Source: Leptolyngbya boryana PCC 6306 (lineage in GTDB: Bacteria; Cyanobacteriota; Cyanobacteriia; Leptolyngbyales; Leptolyngbyaceae). From it: a stretch of DNA of 64,000 nt. Below the pieces are notes generated by a model, which had not been told where the DNA came from, did no database searches, and saw nothing but the letters and a program-made list of their open reading frames with translations. Positions 7,121 through 15,290 of this stretch are shown here, piece by piece. The stretch spans positions 2,002,577 to 2,066,576 of the forward strand of contig NZ_KB731324.1 of NCBI RefSeq assembly GCF_000353285.1. The letters run 5' to 3'. A program made the position numbers and the translations under genes. The number at the start of each line of letters is the position of its first letter. Position 1 is the first letter of the stretch.

Positions 7121-7698
7121 GTTGCTTGAATGTCCCCCGAGACAGCTTCTGCCCAGCGATTTAGGATGGTCGGAATGGTTCTTGCTGAAATCAGAACTTG
7201 TCCACCCATCTTGAATTTTGGGAAACGTAACAGCTCGATCGTTTTCTGAATGGATTCAGAATCCATCCCAGTCCTAGCGGAGACGTGGGAAATTAGCTTA
7301 TCGACCGGATAGAGCTGCTCTGGCTCAGGTTGAACATCAGCGATCGGGAGTGAAACTTGTACAGGAGTGTTTTCGACAGGCTTTTCCAGTGTGGCGACCA
7401 TAGCGGAGACTTCTTCGACAACAGGCTTTGAGTGTAGCGTAATTTCCCTTTGAAGGACACATTTATCCCCAAAATATACATAGAGCCGAGTGCGACCGGT
7501 CAGATAGTAGCTCGTTTCGAGTAGTTGTGATGCGATCGCTCCTAGCTCTTCAACCTGGAATAGCTGATCACACTCGATCGATATAGCTTCGTCTAGCAGA
7601 ATGAAATCGATCGATTCTAGGATCGGGAACCGCTCCACCAGTGTCCTGTGTCTCTCGATTTCAAGCAATATTGCAAACTCGTTAGGAAAATTATCCAT
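6988..7698 (-). CDS. Hypothetical protein with Lys/Ala-rich histone-H1-like tail
   Basis: 236 aa. The N-terminal half is globular and acidic (IDFILLDEAISIECDQLFQVEEL). A central helical segment (LISHVSARTGMDSESIQKTIELLRF) looks like a small DNA-binding or homeodomain-like unit. The last 30 residues are KKVAARKSTAKKTAAKSS, like a bacterial histone-H1-type DNA-binding tail. Function unknown; nucleic-acid binding is inferred. Start ATG at 7696-7698. A broken copy of its 3' end lies at 2030-2200. Confidence 0.6.
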   Translation of the reverse strand: MDNFPNEFAILLEIERHRTLVERFPILESIDFILLDEAISIECDQLFQVEELGAIASQLLETSYYLTGRTRLYVYFGDKCVLQREITLHSKPVVEEVSAMVATLEKPVENTPVQVSLPIADVQPEPEQLYPVDKLISHVSARTGMDSESIQKTIELLRFPKFKMGGQVLISARTIPTILNRWAEAVSGDIQATLYEEATRPSPIPKTVAKSPAKKVAARKSTAKKTAAKSSATEAE

Positions 7699-7832
7699 AA
7701 AGATTTTATGAAGCGTTTACAGGGAAAGATGGAGCTTGAAATAATAAATCAGCCCCCTTGCTGTATAGATTTCCCGATTTACGCTTACTTAAAAAATTCT
7801 TGTGGAGTTCCGATCGACGATGAGTAGTAGAG

Positions 7833-8138
7833 ATGCCCGAAACTGTTTCGCTCCTGGCTGTCACACCGGGAGATTTTTCTGATGATGTCTTGGTTGAAAT
7901 TATTAAAGCAGTCGCGCTGTGTGGAGAGCAGCCAATTGCACAATTAGCAGCGTTCATCCGCAATTTTCGGAGACTGGAAGTACCGCTAGAAACAGAGATT
8001 TCACGAATTTGGAGGGACTCTTATGTTGAGTCACTTTGCAATTCACTGTATCTAGCACTGATGCAGGAAGAGTTGCTTGATTTTTTGGGGCGGCTGGATT
8101 TGGATAAGCTCAGGGCTTGGGCACAGCGATCGCGCTAA
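7833..8138 (+). CDS. Small hypothetical protein
   Basis: 101 aa, helical, beginning MPETVSLLAVTPGDFSDD and ending in LDLDKLRAWAQRSR. Divergent from the 236-aa gene with a 134-bp gap that should hold both promoters. No family recognised. Confidence 0.5.
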   Translation: MPETVSLLAVTPGDFSDDVLVEIIKAVALCGEQPIAQLAAFIRNFRRLEVPLETEISRIWRDSYVESLCNSLYLALMQEELLDFLGRLDLDKLRAWAQRSR

Positions 8139-8691
8139 TCGATCTGCTCAAGTTTTCTATCAAGACAGATTACTGAGTTTGGAGCAAAGACACGGAAAAA
8201 CTCCGTTTCAGGTCTTCATTGAAAACTTGCTGCCACTCACCATGAAAACCAACACCCACTATGTAGCGATTTTTCATACAGCAAATTATTACAGTCAGTC
8301 CTCGCTCTAGCCAATCTGAAGCAACTGCGTAAGCATGGTCACGGTGTTGAGACTGAAAACAGGCGGCTTGATAGAATAGGTGTGCATCATAAGTAATGCC
8401 ATCACAAAGGCGATCCTGAAACCAAAATCTGAAGAAGTGGCAGTCGCTTTGATTGGCAAGAAGCAAGGTCATAAGAGCAGCTAAATTTACACATGGATCA
8501 AAAAAGTTCTTCTTATGGTGCAATCTTTCCCAGACTGCTATTGACTTTGCGTTCTTTATGAAAACTTCTTTAGAAGACACGTAAACTTTAAAGAAACGGC
8601 ATAATCGATGTGATGTTAGCAATCGCGTTAAAGCAACACAGAAATTCCAAACAGAAGCACGATCGCGCAAATAACCGCCCACTTCAGCAGC

Positions 8692-8733
8692 AACATGCTG
8701 CCACGAAGCATGAGCAATTCGTGGCAGCATGTT
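8692..8733. repeat. 16-bp perfect inverted repeat
   Basis: AACATGCTGCCACGAA (8692-8707) and TTCGTGGCAGCATGTT (8718-8733) are perfect complements around a 10-nt loop. No T-run follows. It lies in an 850-bp stretch (8139-8991) without a convincing gene; the minus-strand open frame across 8170-8730 has a composition unlike its neighbours. Confidence 0.7.
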
Positions 8734-8795
8734 GGGATAGAGTTGCTGCTGTGATGGGCGTTTGAAGCCACTAAGAATCCTATGGATGACCTAAT

Positions 8796-8844
8796 CGTGA
8801 GCAAATTTGGATAGCAGCACAACGTCGAGCCAAATTTGCTCACG
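8796..8844. repeat. 15-bp perfect inverted repeat
   Basis: CGTGAGCAAATTTGG (8796-8810) and CCAAATTTGCTCACG (8830-8844) are perfect complements around a 19-nt loop, 62 bp after the preceding hairpin. Confidence 0.7.
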
Positions 8845-8991
8845 CCCCAAATTGCGATAGTGCATATGGCGCATGTTGCACAAATAGTGCTTGCCTCATT
8901 TGCCCTCAAACTTTGGAGTGCCAGACGTAGGGTGCCTGTTCAACAACATCATTGCGATGTCAGAAGAAGACTACTTCTGGAAAGCGGAGAG

Positions 8992-11484
8992 TTAGATATG
9001 GCTTTGAGTTAAGTTCAGCTTGCTAGCACAAGTGGCAGATGGAGTGCTGGAAGTAGGATGTGCTGCAACTAATTCGACTTTTCCAGTTTGGGGATTACGA
9101 GACCAAGCCGTCGCTTCTACGAGCGTGGCAGTCTGAGTTGAAGCTGGCGCGATCGCAGGTTTGTGAAAAGCCGAGAGATCACGCATATCATTCCAGGAAC
9201 GATCGTGTCTCACGTTCTGACTCGGATTTTGTGGTACTCCGCCTCGTCCTGTGACCACAAAACTACTGCCTTGAGTACCGGAACAGCCCGCCGCAACTTT
9301 TTGATTTGAATCAATCAGTGTGGTGGATAACTCGACTAAGCCAGAGTTCGGGTCAACTCCCACATTGTTGACCTCAACGGTGCCATTCACACCGAATTCA
9401 GAACTAGCCGTAATGTCGTTTTCTGGGGTTAAGCGATCGCGATACTGCAACCCAATAATGCCCTGAGTGGCGATTTGAATGTTTCCACCTCGTCCCTTCT
9501 CAGCATTGGCGACAATATCACTATTTTCTAGGCCAACAGCGATCGGAGCATTCAGAATGATATTACCGCCATTTCCAAATTGGCTAGCTCTGGCACTAAT
9601 CAGGCTTTGGTGGCGCATGAGTAGTAGATCGCGCGTTGTGATCTCCAAGTTACCCCCATTACCAACCGCAGTGGCAGTTCTAATTTGACCTTGATTGTCT
9701 AACTCAATCGAGTTGGCTTGAATTTGCAAGCGTCCAGCATCTCCACTGCCTACATTCTCAGCCGCAATGTATCCTTGATTCCTGACCCGAATGTTGGGTG
9801 AAGTAATCGCTAAGTTTCCACCATTGCCAGTTGGTAACGCTGGTAATCCGTAAATTCGTCTAAACGTGGGAGGTAAGAGTTGTCCTGAAGCTGTAATCCG
9901 GCTTCGCTGGCTTACAACTGAGCCAGACCCATCGATATCAATGAATTCACTGGCATGAATAGTGAGGCTACCCGCATTGCCAGCTCCAGACGTACTCGCA
10001 GAAATGAGTCCTGAAGCTCCTAGAAGTAGCTGTTTTGTGTCGATCAAAATTGAGCCAGCATCTCCACCAAACAGTGTCGTTGAGACAATGTTGGAGCCTC
10101 CAGCAGTACCGGAATTTTCACCAAACAGGGAGATTGTATCGGCGCTGACCTGCACATTTCCGCCCCGAGCACCGCCCAACACAAGCGATGTAATTCCAGC
10201 TCCTTCTCTCACCGATAAATTAGAGGTCGTTACCGTTGTGTTTCCACTGCGACCGCCGCCGATGTAGGTTCGCGTCAGAACTCCGCCTGCACGGGATGGA
10301 TCAAAGGCAGCGAATCCAGAAGCCAGGATAGAGTCGGTTGCATTCACGACAATATTGCCACCGCTGCCTCCATTTTTGTAAGTCGTCGAGAAAATGGCGC
10401 TGCCCTCTCGGGTTACAACTTGTCTTGCCGACACATCAATATCTGCTCCGTGGCTACTGCCGATATTTTCTGACAGAATCAAACTTTGATCTTTCTTCGG
10501 CAAGGCTCCGTTGATTTCTAATACGTCTGCATCGACTTTAATCCGACCCGCAGCTTGTTGTCCCTGGTGCTGAATAAATACGGCAGAACTTTCTTGAATC
10601 CGAATGCCTTTCCCTTGTAAATGAATTGATCCACTCGGGTTGCCACTTGCATCAATCAGTGCAGCACGAGTGAGAGCAATGTCTGAAAAACTAGGAACAG
10701 CATTATAGTTGAATTCCCAGTTGGGAGTTGCGGTGTTGAACTTGATCGTACCTGTGCTTACACTTCCTAATTCCAACTGTCCACTTTCAGCAATGAGAAC
10801 TCCTCCATCCAAAAATACTCCATTGCCGAGCAGGACTAATTTTTGTCCTGGTGGAACCTTTAGTCCTGCAAGATTTGGATCACGCGTGACAGAGCTTGTG
10901 AATGTGGGTGGATGCAGAAGATTGTGCCCTTGTCCTTGGACCCGAATACTGCTTGAGGTTGCGCCGAACTGTACACCAATTGGCGCACTCATCGTCAACA
11001 AGGGCAGACTACTGAGATTGACTGCACTAAACTCAGTCCCATCAGCAAACTGAATGCTGTTGGCAGTCGTTCCAACAAATGATCCGCCAATATTCAACTG
11101 TGCATTGACTCCGAACAGAATGCCGTTGGGATTAAGCAGAAACAGACTCGCAGTGCCATTGGCTTTGAGGAGTCCATCAATATTGGAAGCGCCGCCTCCG
11201 GTAACGCGGGCAAAGATAGTCTGAACCTCTGTAGCGTTGTTGAAGAGAGCGGAGCCACCTGTAGGAACGGAGAGTTGGCTGAAGCTATGAAAGAGATTGT
11301 TACCGGAGCGAGTGCCGCCATTGATGGTGAAGTCGAGATTGTTAGGCGTTGTGACTGTAGTGGGCAAGGTACCGTCAGGAATGACTTGTGCCTGAACGCG
11401 ATCGACCCCGACAACAGCTTCACCATGCGCCAGTGAGAGGGTACTTATTCCAATCCACATCAATCCAACGACAGCCTGTCTCAT
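8992..11484 (-). CDS. Filamentous haemagglutinin N-terminal (TPS) domain exoprotein
   Basis: 830 aa from ATG 11484 (GAGG about 9 nt upstream); an in-frame TTG at 11514 is less likely. A signal peptide (MRQAVVGLMWIGISTLSLA) precedes a two-partner-secretion domain with the family signature LFLLNPNGILFG near residues 115-130. The rest is a long right-handed beta-helix of Gly/Asn/Ser-rich repeats (GNGGNLEITT, GRGGNIQIAT). Such proteins cross the outer membrane through a TpsB/Omp85 partner, not seen here. Likely surface adhesin or secreted. Confidence 0.85.
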   Translation of the reverse strand: MRQAVVGLMWIGISTLSLAHGEAVVGVDRVQAQVIPDGTLPTTVTTPNNLDFTINGGTRSGNNLFHSFSQLSVPTGGSALFNNATEVQTIFARVTGGGASNIDGLLKANGTASLFLLNPNGILFGVNAQLNIGGSFVGTTANSIQFADGTEFSAVNLSSLPLLTMSAPIGVQFGATSSSIRVQGQGHNLLHPPTFTSSVTRDPNLAGLKVPPGQKLVLLGNGVFLDGGVLIAESGQLELGSVSTGTIKFNTATPNWEFNYNAVPSFSDIALTRAALIDASGNPSGSIHLQGKGIRIQESSAVFIQHQGQQAAGRIKVDADVLEINGALPKKDQSLILSENIGSSHGADIDVSARQVVTREGSAIFSTTYKNGGSGGNIVVNATDSILASGFAAFDPSRAGGVLTRTYIGGGRSGNTTVTTSNLSVREGAGITSLVLGGARGGNVQVSADTISLFGENSGTAGGSNIVSTTLFGGDAGSILIDTKQLLLGASGLISASTSGAGNAGSLTIHASEFIDIDGSGSVVSQRSRITASGQLLPPTFRRIYGLPALPTGNGGNLAITSPNIRVRNQGYIAAENVGSGDAGRLQIQANSIELDNQGQIRTATAVGNGGNLEITTRDLLLMRHQSLISARASQFGNGGNIILNAPIAVGLENSDIVANAEKGRGGNIQIATQGIIGLQYRDRLTPENDITASSEFGVNGTVEVNNVGVDPNSGLVELSTTLIDSNQKVAAGCSGTQGSSFVVTGRGGVPQNPSQNVRHDRSWNDMRDLSAFHKPAIAPASTQTATLVEATAWSRNPQTGKVELVAAHPTSSTPSATCASKLNLTQSHI

Positions 11485-11582
11485 CACGTTCAACCTCGAA
11501 TACTGGAGCTTCAAACGTAGAGTGCCCGTGTGTCAAAAAATCATTTCGGCTGTAAAAAAGGATCTTGTCGTAAAGCGGAGAC

Positions 11583-11755
11583 TTAGAGAGAGCTTGCAGT
11601 TGAGTTAATTGTGCTGGCACAAGTCACAGATGGATTGAAGGTAGGGTGTGCCGCAATTAATTCGACTTTGCTGGTTTAGGGATTGTGATACCAAGTCGTC
11701 GCTTCTACAAGCGAGGGCGATACCTTAGCGAGGCTGAGCGATCGCGTTAATTGAT
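11583..11755 (-). pseudogene. 3' relic of a second haemagglutinin-like gene
   Basis: On the minus strand this reads EATTWYHNP*TSKVELIAAHP and then VTCAS before TAA at 11583-11585, matching the C-terminus of the 830-aa protein (EATAWSRNPQTGKVELVAAHP...ATCAS). It has an in-frame stop and no upstream part. Similarity continues about 70 bp beyond the stop. It marks an old tandem duplication of which only the end survives. Confidence 0.8.
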
Positions 11756-11847
11756 CAAGTCGAACGATTCAGAGGTGATTTGCACACACAAAAAACTCCG
11801 CAGCAGCATGTCTCGGAGTTTTGCTAATCTTTGTTACTGACAGATAG

Positions 11848-12351
11848 CTATGCCGCGATCGCAAATCTCTCAGCTTTACACCAAGCAATGTAGATTGCTT
11901 TGTAGAAGGACTGAGTTTGGGGCAAGAACTCATCGAACGAATCAATTACCCAATCCGTTGCAACAGGCTGCATCCAAGTTGGATGCTCGGTTGCTTCATA
12001 GTTCATCAGTCGATCTCCCACAACGGGAGCTTGACCTAACATATTGAAACCGAACTCAAGCTCTGGCTTGCCGACTTCATCTAGAGCAATTTGAATTGTG
12101 GTGTCCGATTCAGATGCAGAATCCCACTCTGAACGAGATGGAATCTCAAGCGCATCAGGATGAACGTAGACGATCCGTGGGCAAATATCTTGTGAGGCTT
12201 CGTACTGAACCTGCTCCACAACTTTCCAAGTCTTTCCTGCGCCCATTGAAACGAGTTCATTCCTATCAGGTGTTCCCCAACGCACAACGACACCCGTTTC
12301 ATCCGGATGGCAAAACTGTTCTTGACAGGCCAAGTAAATTGATAAGTCCAT
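11848..12351 (-). CDS. Hypothetical protein, last gene of small operon
   Basis: 167 aa from ATG 12351 (GAGAGA upstream); a GTG at 12363 overlapping the previous stop by one base is also possible. Acidic, soluble, with WDSASESDTTIQIALDEVG and a C-terminal aromatic stretch (FYKAIYIAWCKAERF). Family not recognised. Downstream end of a minus-strand operon running from 14161. Confidence 0.6.
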   Translation of the reverse strand: MDLSIYLACQEQFCHPDETGVVVRWGTPDRNELVSMGAGKTWKVVEQVQYEASQDICPRIVYVHPDALEIPSRSEWDSASESDTTIQIALDEVGKPELEFGFNMLGQAPVVGDRLMNYEATEHPTWMQPVATDWVIDSFDEFLPQTQSFYKAIYIAWCKAERFAIAA

Positions 12352-12362
12352 AGTCTCTCTCA

Positions 12363-12800
12363 CTAGCGACGATACCGATCGTAATATCCATACTGTGCAT
12401 CTTCTCCTTCAAATACACAAATGTATCGAAGGACTGCACCCCGATTTGAGGAACGAATCACACGGGCAAGACGTACCCTTCGTCCCTGTTGTTGAAACTT
12501 GTGCTCCATTTCCTTGCAAGCAGAGCGTTGAGTTACGCCATGCGTTTCTTGCTTTCCTGGAACATTTCCAGGGTCAGTGCCTTGAGAATAAACAGGCTGG
12601 TGATATCTGTCTCCGGTCTGGCTATTCTGCCAAACGTAATAGGACAGACCGCCGATCACAGCAACGCCAACAAAGACGCAACCAACCCCGGTGGAACAGA
12701 GAGCAGGCGCAGCAACCATTGCCGGATTGGAGTGGGCAGGACGCGCAGTCGTCGCAAGGATTAATCCAGCCAGTGCAGCACTGATTATTTTTCGATTCAT
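12363..12800 (-). CDS. Secreted or membrane-anchored hypothetical protein
   Basis: 145 aa. Signal peptide MNRKIISAALAGLILATTARPAHS, then a second hydrophobic stretch (VGCVFVGVAVIGGLSYYVW), then a hydrophilic C-terminal part with a CKEMEHKFQQQGRRVRLAR helix and a possible disulphide pair. GGAGG in the end of the preceding 40-aa gene serves as its ribosome site, so translation is probably coupled. Role unknown. Confidence 0.65.
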   Translation of the reverse strand: MNRKIISAALAGLILATTARPAHSNPAMVAAPALCSTGVGCVFVGVAVIGGLSYYVWQNSQTGDRYHQPVYSQGTDPGNVPGKQETHGVTQRSACKEMEHKFQQQGRRVRLARVIRSSNRGAVLRYICVFEGEDAQYGYYDRYRR

Positions 12801-12923
12801 TTATTCCTCCGGTGTTTGTTCAATTGCGTCTCGAACTTGATCAGCCGTTGCAGTTTCGCCTTCGGCTTCGAGTTCTGCGATCGCAGTTTCAATTCGTTCT
12901 GACCAGCTTGGGTGTTGTGTCAT
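12801..12923 (-). CDS. 40-aa hypothetical protein, translationally coupled
   Basis: Reads MTQHPSWSERIETAIAEL, continues EAEGETATADQVRDAIEQ and ends TPEE. Its ATG overlaps the TGA of the upstream gene (ATGA), and its last codons contain the GGAGG of the downstream gene. Acidic, helical and soluble. The tight fit between two genes of one operon is the main support. Confidence 0.6.
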   Translation of the reverse strand: MTQHPSWSERIETAIAELEAEGETATADQVRDAIEQTPEE

Positions 12924-13474
12924 TGCACAAAGCCCACCCATTCAACCGTGTCATCTAGTAGCCGTGGCTTGGGATTGAAGTTAATCTGAATCGTCCCGTC
13001 TGCCGTTGCATAAGTTGCAGTCGTTCCAGAGTAGTTGCCCATATCTCCAAGCTTGCTAGCGATCGCTTTGCGAGTTGTGCCAGGTGCAACATTGAGCAAG
13101 ACCTTTGCCTCATAGCTTTGAGGAGAAGCATTCTTATCCCAATACGAGCCAGTAGGACGACGGGCAACAGGCGCAGAAGTCGTATCAGTAGCTCTGAGTT
13201 GATATCGAGGTTGAGTTACCTGCGGTGGGGGAAAGCATGGACTTCCCGATTGAGATTCTTCATACCGTCCCACAGGAGCAGGGGCAGGAACGGGAAGAGT
13301 CTCAGGGTTTGCACTCTGAGCAATCTTGTTGATGAGAGTGCCTGGACTAACATCGTCCATCGTGAGTGAGTCAACGGGACGACTCGCCAAAAGATAGGCG
13401 AGCAGGGGACTCGATACGATCATGCTCAACGACATCCACACGGGGACTTTGCTGAGATTGGGCAAAAGTTTCAT
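12920..13474 (-). CDS. Membrane-anchored hypothetical protein
   Basis: 184 aa from ATG 13474 (ATG 13480 also possible). One N-terminal membrane segment (VPVWMSLSMIVSSPLLAYLLA), a Pro-rich linker (TLPVPAPAPVGRYEE), and a C-terminal globular domain of about 70 residues (YEAKVLLNVAPGTTRKAIASK) that looks like a small periplasmic alpha/beta domain. Family not recognised. Its first ~100 nt overlap a 58-aa frame starting at 13547. Confidence 0.6.
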   Translation of the reverse strand: MKLLPNLSKVPVWMSLSMIVSSPLLAYLLASRPVDSLTMDDVSPGTLINKIAQSANPETLPVPAPAPVGRYEESQSGSPCFPPPQVTQPRYQLRATDTTSAPVARRPTGSYWDKNASPQSYEAKVLLNVAPGTTRKAIASKLGDMGNYSGTTATYATADGTIQINFNPKPRLLDDTVEWVGFVQ

Positions 13475-13547
13475 AGTCATTCACCAATTGATAAACAATC
13501 CCAAATGAAAGGGCAGGGATGAGAAACCGTGCCCAAGGTAAGGTCAT
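13371..13547 (-). CDS. Possible 58-aa single-TM protein overlapping the next gene
   Basis: ATG 13547 overlaps the stop of the 205-aa gene (ATGA). The product starts MTLPWARFLIPALSFGIVYQ, a likely membrane segment, and ends with a hydrophilic tail. It overlaps the following gene by about 100 nt in another frame, so one of the two N-termini may be wrong. Kept because of the coupled start. Confidence 0.35.
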   Translation of the reverse strand: MTLPWARFLIPALSFGIVYQLVNDYETFAQSQQSPRVDVVEHDRIESPARLSFGESSR

Positions 13548-14161
13548 GCGCCGGGAAGTTCTAATACTTCCGAAACTTCTGGAAGTTCTGTGCGGGAATA
13601 GGTCACGTCAATCACTTCGTTGATGCCACTTAACTGACGGCGCTTTTTCAGGCGTTCGCTCAAACTTCCCATCATTCGCAACGGTGTGCGCTCAATATGG
13701 TCTGCCAACTCATCCATCTTGGTGTCGGCATAGGCATCAATCTTGGACTTTGCCCGCTCCACTTCTTGGTCAATGCCGCGTGTAATCGCTGCCAATTCTG
13801 CAACTGCCTGATCCTCTTCCACCTCCGCCTGAGTCGGTCGTAAATTCTGGAATTGTTGAAACTCTGCGAAGTGTCCCTCTTGCCGCATTCCCCGAATCTT
13901 CTTGATGAATTCGTGAGACTTCAATCGACGGGTTTCGCCTGTCTCTGCAAAGTAGAAGCTGGACTTGATGCTGATGTGTTTGGCTGTAATTTCCAGAAGT
14001 CTCACACCCCATTCTGGATACGGTCCAGCGCTAGGCAGCAATACATCGAAGGCTTGGTACACAAACTCAACCCAGTTCTTAACTTGTTTCTCACTCACGC
14101 CCCAAGCGTTTGCAATATCCGCGATCGGGGTTAGGGTTACACGTTCTTTCGAGGCAACCAT
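13544..14161 (-). CDS. Hypothetical DNA-binding protein (HTH plus coiled coil)
   Basis: 205 aa. The N-terminus (TLTPIADIANAWGVSEKQVKNW) is a helix-turn-helix. A middle region ends in FIKKIRGMRQEGHF, and the C-terminal half is a long helix or coiled coil (IDQEVERAKSKIDAYADTK). AGGAG lies 4-8 nt before the ATG. First sizeable gene of the minus-strand operon to 11848. The 25-bp GGAAGTT repeats upstream may be its operator; a related repeat also lies in its own 3' end (13551-13595). Confidence 0.6.
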   Translation of the reverse strand: MVASKERVTLTPIADIANAWGVSEKQVKNWVEFVYQAFDVLLPSAGPYPEWGVRLLEITAKHISIKSSFYFAETGETRRLKSHEFIKKIRGMRQEGHFAEFQQFQNLRPTQAEVEEDQAVAELAAITRGIDQEVERAKSKIDAYADTKMDELADHIERTPLRMMGSLSERLKKRRQLSGINEVIDVTYSRTELPEVSEVLELPGA

Positions 14162-14175
14162 GTCATTTCTCCTTT

Positions 14176-14200
14176 GGAAGTTCTAGAAGTTTTGGAAGTT
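14176..14200. promoter_or_regulatory. 25-bp GGAAGTT repeat, copy 1 (operator candidate)
   Basis: GGAAGTTCTAGAAG followed by TTTTGGAAGTT. The same 25 bp with one mismatch recurs at 14311-14335. It sits just before the ribosome site of the 205-aa HTH gene. Three GAAGTT words at 9-10-bp spacing suggest a protein binding to successive faces of the helix. Confidence 0.55.
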
Positions 14201-14309
14201 AGATCAAGTCCAGAAGCAACTTGATAAAGGTTAAGAATTCATCCTTGTGCATTCGCTCTCGTAGATCGCGGGCAAATGCTTTCAGGTCTTTCATTTCTTT
14301 CTGTGTCAT
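14199..14309 (-). CDS. Possible 36-aa peptide between two operator-like repeats
   Basis: Reads MTQKEMKDLKAFARDLRERM and ends LLLDLI. Amphipathic, helical. It lies exactly between the two 25-bp repeats. No good ribosome site is seen, so it is tentative. Confidence 0.3.
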   Translation of the reverse strand: MTQKEMKDLKAFARDLRERMHKDEFLTFIKLLLDLI

Positions 14310-14310
14310 T

Positions 14311-14335
14311 GGAAGTTCCAGAAGTTTTGGAAGTT
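14311..14335. promoter_or_regulatory. 25-bp GGAAGTT repeat, copy 2 (operator candidate)
   Basis: 24 of 25 bases match copy 1. It is flanked by TGTCATT (14304-14310) and AATGACA (about 14340-14346), which are inverted. It lies between the minus-strand HTH operon and the plus-strand ribbon-helix-helix gene at 14430, a natural place for shared control. Confidence 0.55.
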
Positions 14336-14429
14336 CTAGAAATGACAGTAACAAGATTCTAAGAAGAATGCAAGAAGAATCTATAAAACTAATAATGTTG
14401 AGAGGTATCTATCAAAACGACCTAAAATC

Positions 14430-14714
14430 ATGACTAAAACAAGCCTGCAAGAAGAATCCATGCCCCCTAGACAGAACGAGCCAAAGCGACAATTCACGCT
14501 AAGAATTGAAGAATCAGATGCGCAGAGGCTTGAGGCGTATGCTCAGCGTAAGGGAATTGATATGACAGAAGCTCTGAGGCGGGCAGTCGTAGATGGAATT
14601 CCAGAACTTCTAAGAAAGGAGTCGATCGAGATGGAATTTGAAAATCGGCTGCTGGTGAATAAAAAACTGAAACTGAGTATTGAGCGCCTGGAGAATGGGG
14701 AGGCTCCGGATTAA
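14430..14714 (+). CDS. Ribbon-helix-helix (CopG/Arc-like) protein
   Basis: 94 aa; ATG 14460 is a possible later start. The core FTLRIEESDAQRLEAYAQRK followed by GIDMTEALRRAVVDGI is a typical ribbon-helix-helix: a beta strand with alternating residues, then two helices. The C-terminus is a coiled coil. Probably a dimeric repressor or partition-type protein; the GGAAGTT repeats just upstream are candidate sites. A strong terminator follows at 14758-14794. Confidence 0.7.
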   Translation: MTKTSLQEESMPPRQNEPKRQFTLRIEESDAQRLEAYAQRKGIDMTEALRRAVVDGIPELLRKESIEMEFENRLLVNKKLKLSIERLENGEAPD

Positions 14715-14757
14715 CAAGAAAGAGCGATCTACATCGACAACTATCGCCCAATACAAC

Positions 14758-14794
14758 AAAAGCGCGATCGACAAACCATCGATCGCGCTTTTTT
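14758..14794 (+). terminator. Terminator with conserved ACAAACCAT loop
   Basis: AGCGCGATCG (14761-14770) and CGATCGCGCT (14780-14789) pair perfectly around ACAAACCAT, followed by TTTTTT. The stem contains HIP1 core sequence. The hairpin plus about 70 bp after it recurs at 17862-17975. Confidence 0.85.
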
Positions 14795-14871
14795 GATATT
14801 TTCTCCCAAGCGTCGAACCCAATGAGAGTTTTGGCGGATTTCTCCCAATCGTCACGCCGCCACTTCAGCGC

Positions 14872-14916
14872 AGCATAACCTAACGCTTGCAAAAAACCCA
14901 AGCGTTAGGTTATGCT
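14872..14916. promoter_or_regulatory. 18-bp perfect palindrome upstream of the DUF4160-DUF2442 pair
   Basis: AGCATAACCTAACGCTTG (14872-14889) and its exact complement (14899-14916) around a 9-nt loop. It lies 78 bp before the first gene. It may be an operator for autoregulation, a promoter-region hairpin, or the terminator of something to the left; no T-run follows. Confidence 0.65.
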
Positions 14917-14993
14917 ATATGATAATCAAGCAAAAAATGAGGATTTTTCGATGCTGTTAATTGAAATCAACCGATATTTTCAGGACTTTTTCG

Positions 14994-15290
14994 ATGGGCA
15001 AAATTCTCGAAGATTCGACAAACAACCTGTTCGTTTACATTTACTCCGATGATCATCTTCCGCCGCACGTTCACGTGTTCGTAGGTAGGAAGAAAAGTCG
15101 GGGAGATAAGAATATAAAAATCAGTATTGGTGACGATAGCAATCCACCAAAACTACTGCAAGCGCACCCAGATCTTAAAAGCGCTGATATCCGCAAAGCG
15201 TGGCAGCTCGTGGCGGATAACCAAGACAAATTATTAATTGAATGGAAGAAGATCCATGACAGAGAAGAAATGGAGGAACGAAATCAGTGA
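14994..15290 (+). CDS. DUF4160 protein
   Basis: 98 aa from ATG 14994 (AGGA about 8 nt upstream); a TTG at 14961 would add 11 residues. The family signature is clear: LFVYIYSDDHLPPHVHVF near the N-terminus. DUF4160 genes are often paired with DUF2442, as here, and the pair has been suggested as a toxin-antitoxin-like module; no activity is established to my knowledge. Overlaps the next gene by 35 nt. Confidence 0.8.
   Translation: MGKILEDSTNNLFVYIYSDDHLPPHVHVFVGRKKSRGDKNIKISIGDDSNPPKLLQAHPDLKSADIRKAWQLVADNQDKLLIEWKKIHDREEMEERNQ

Noticed and set aside
8170-8730. Minus-strand open frame of 186 codons
   Set aside because: Rich in Cys, His, Phe and Trp, no recognisable domain, no ribosome site, and its 5' end is made of one arm of the 16-bp hairpin.
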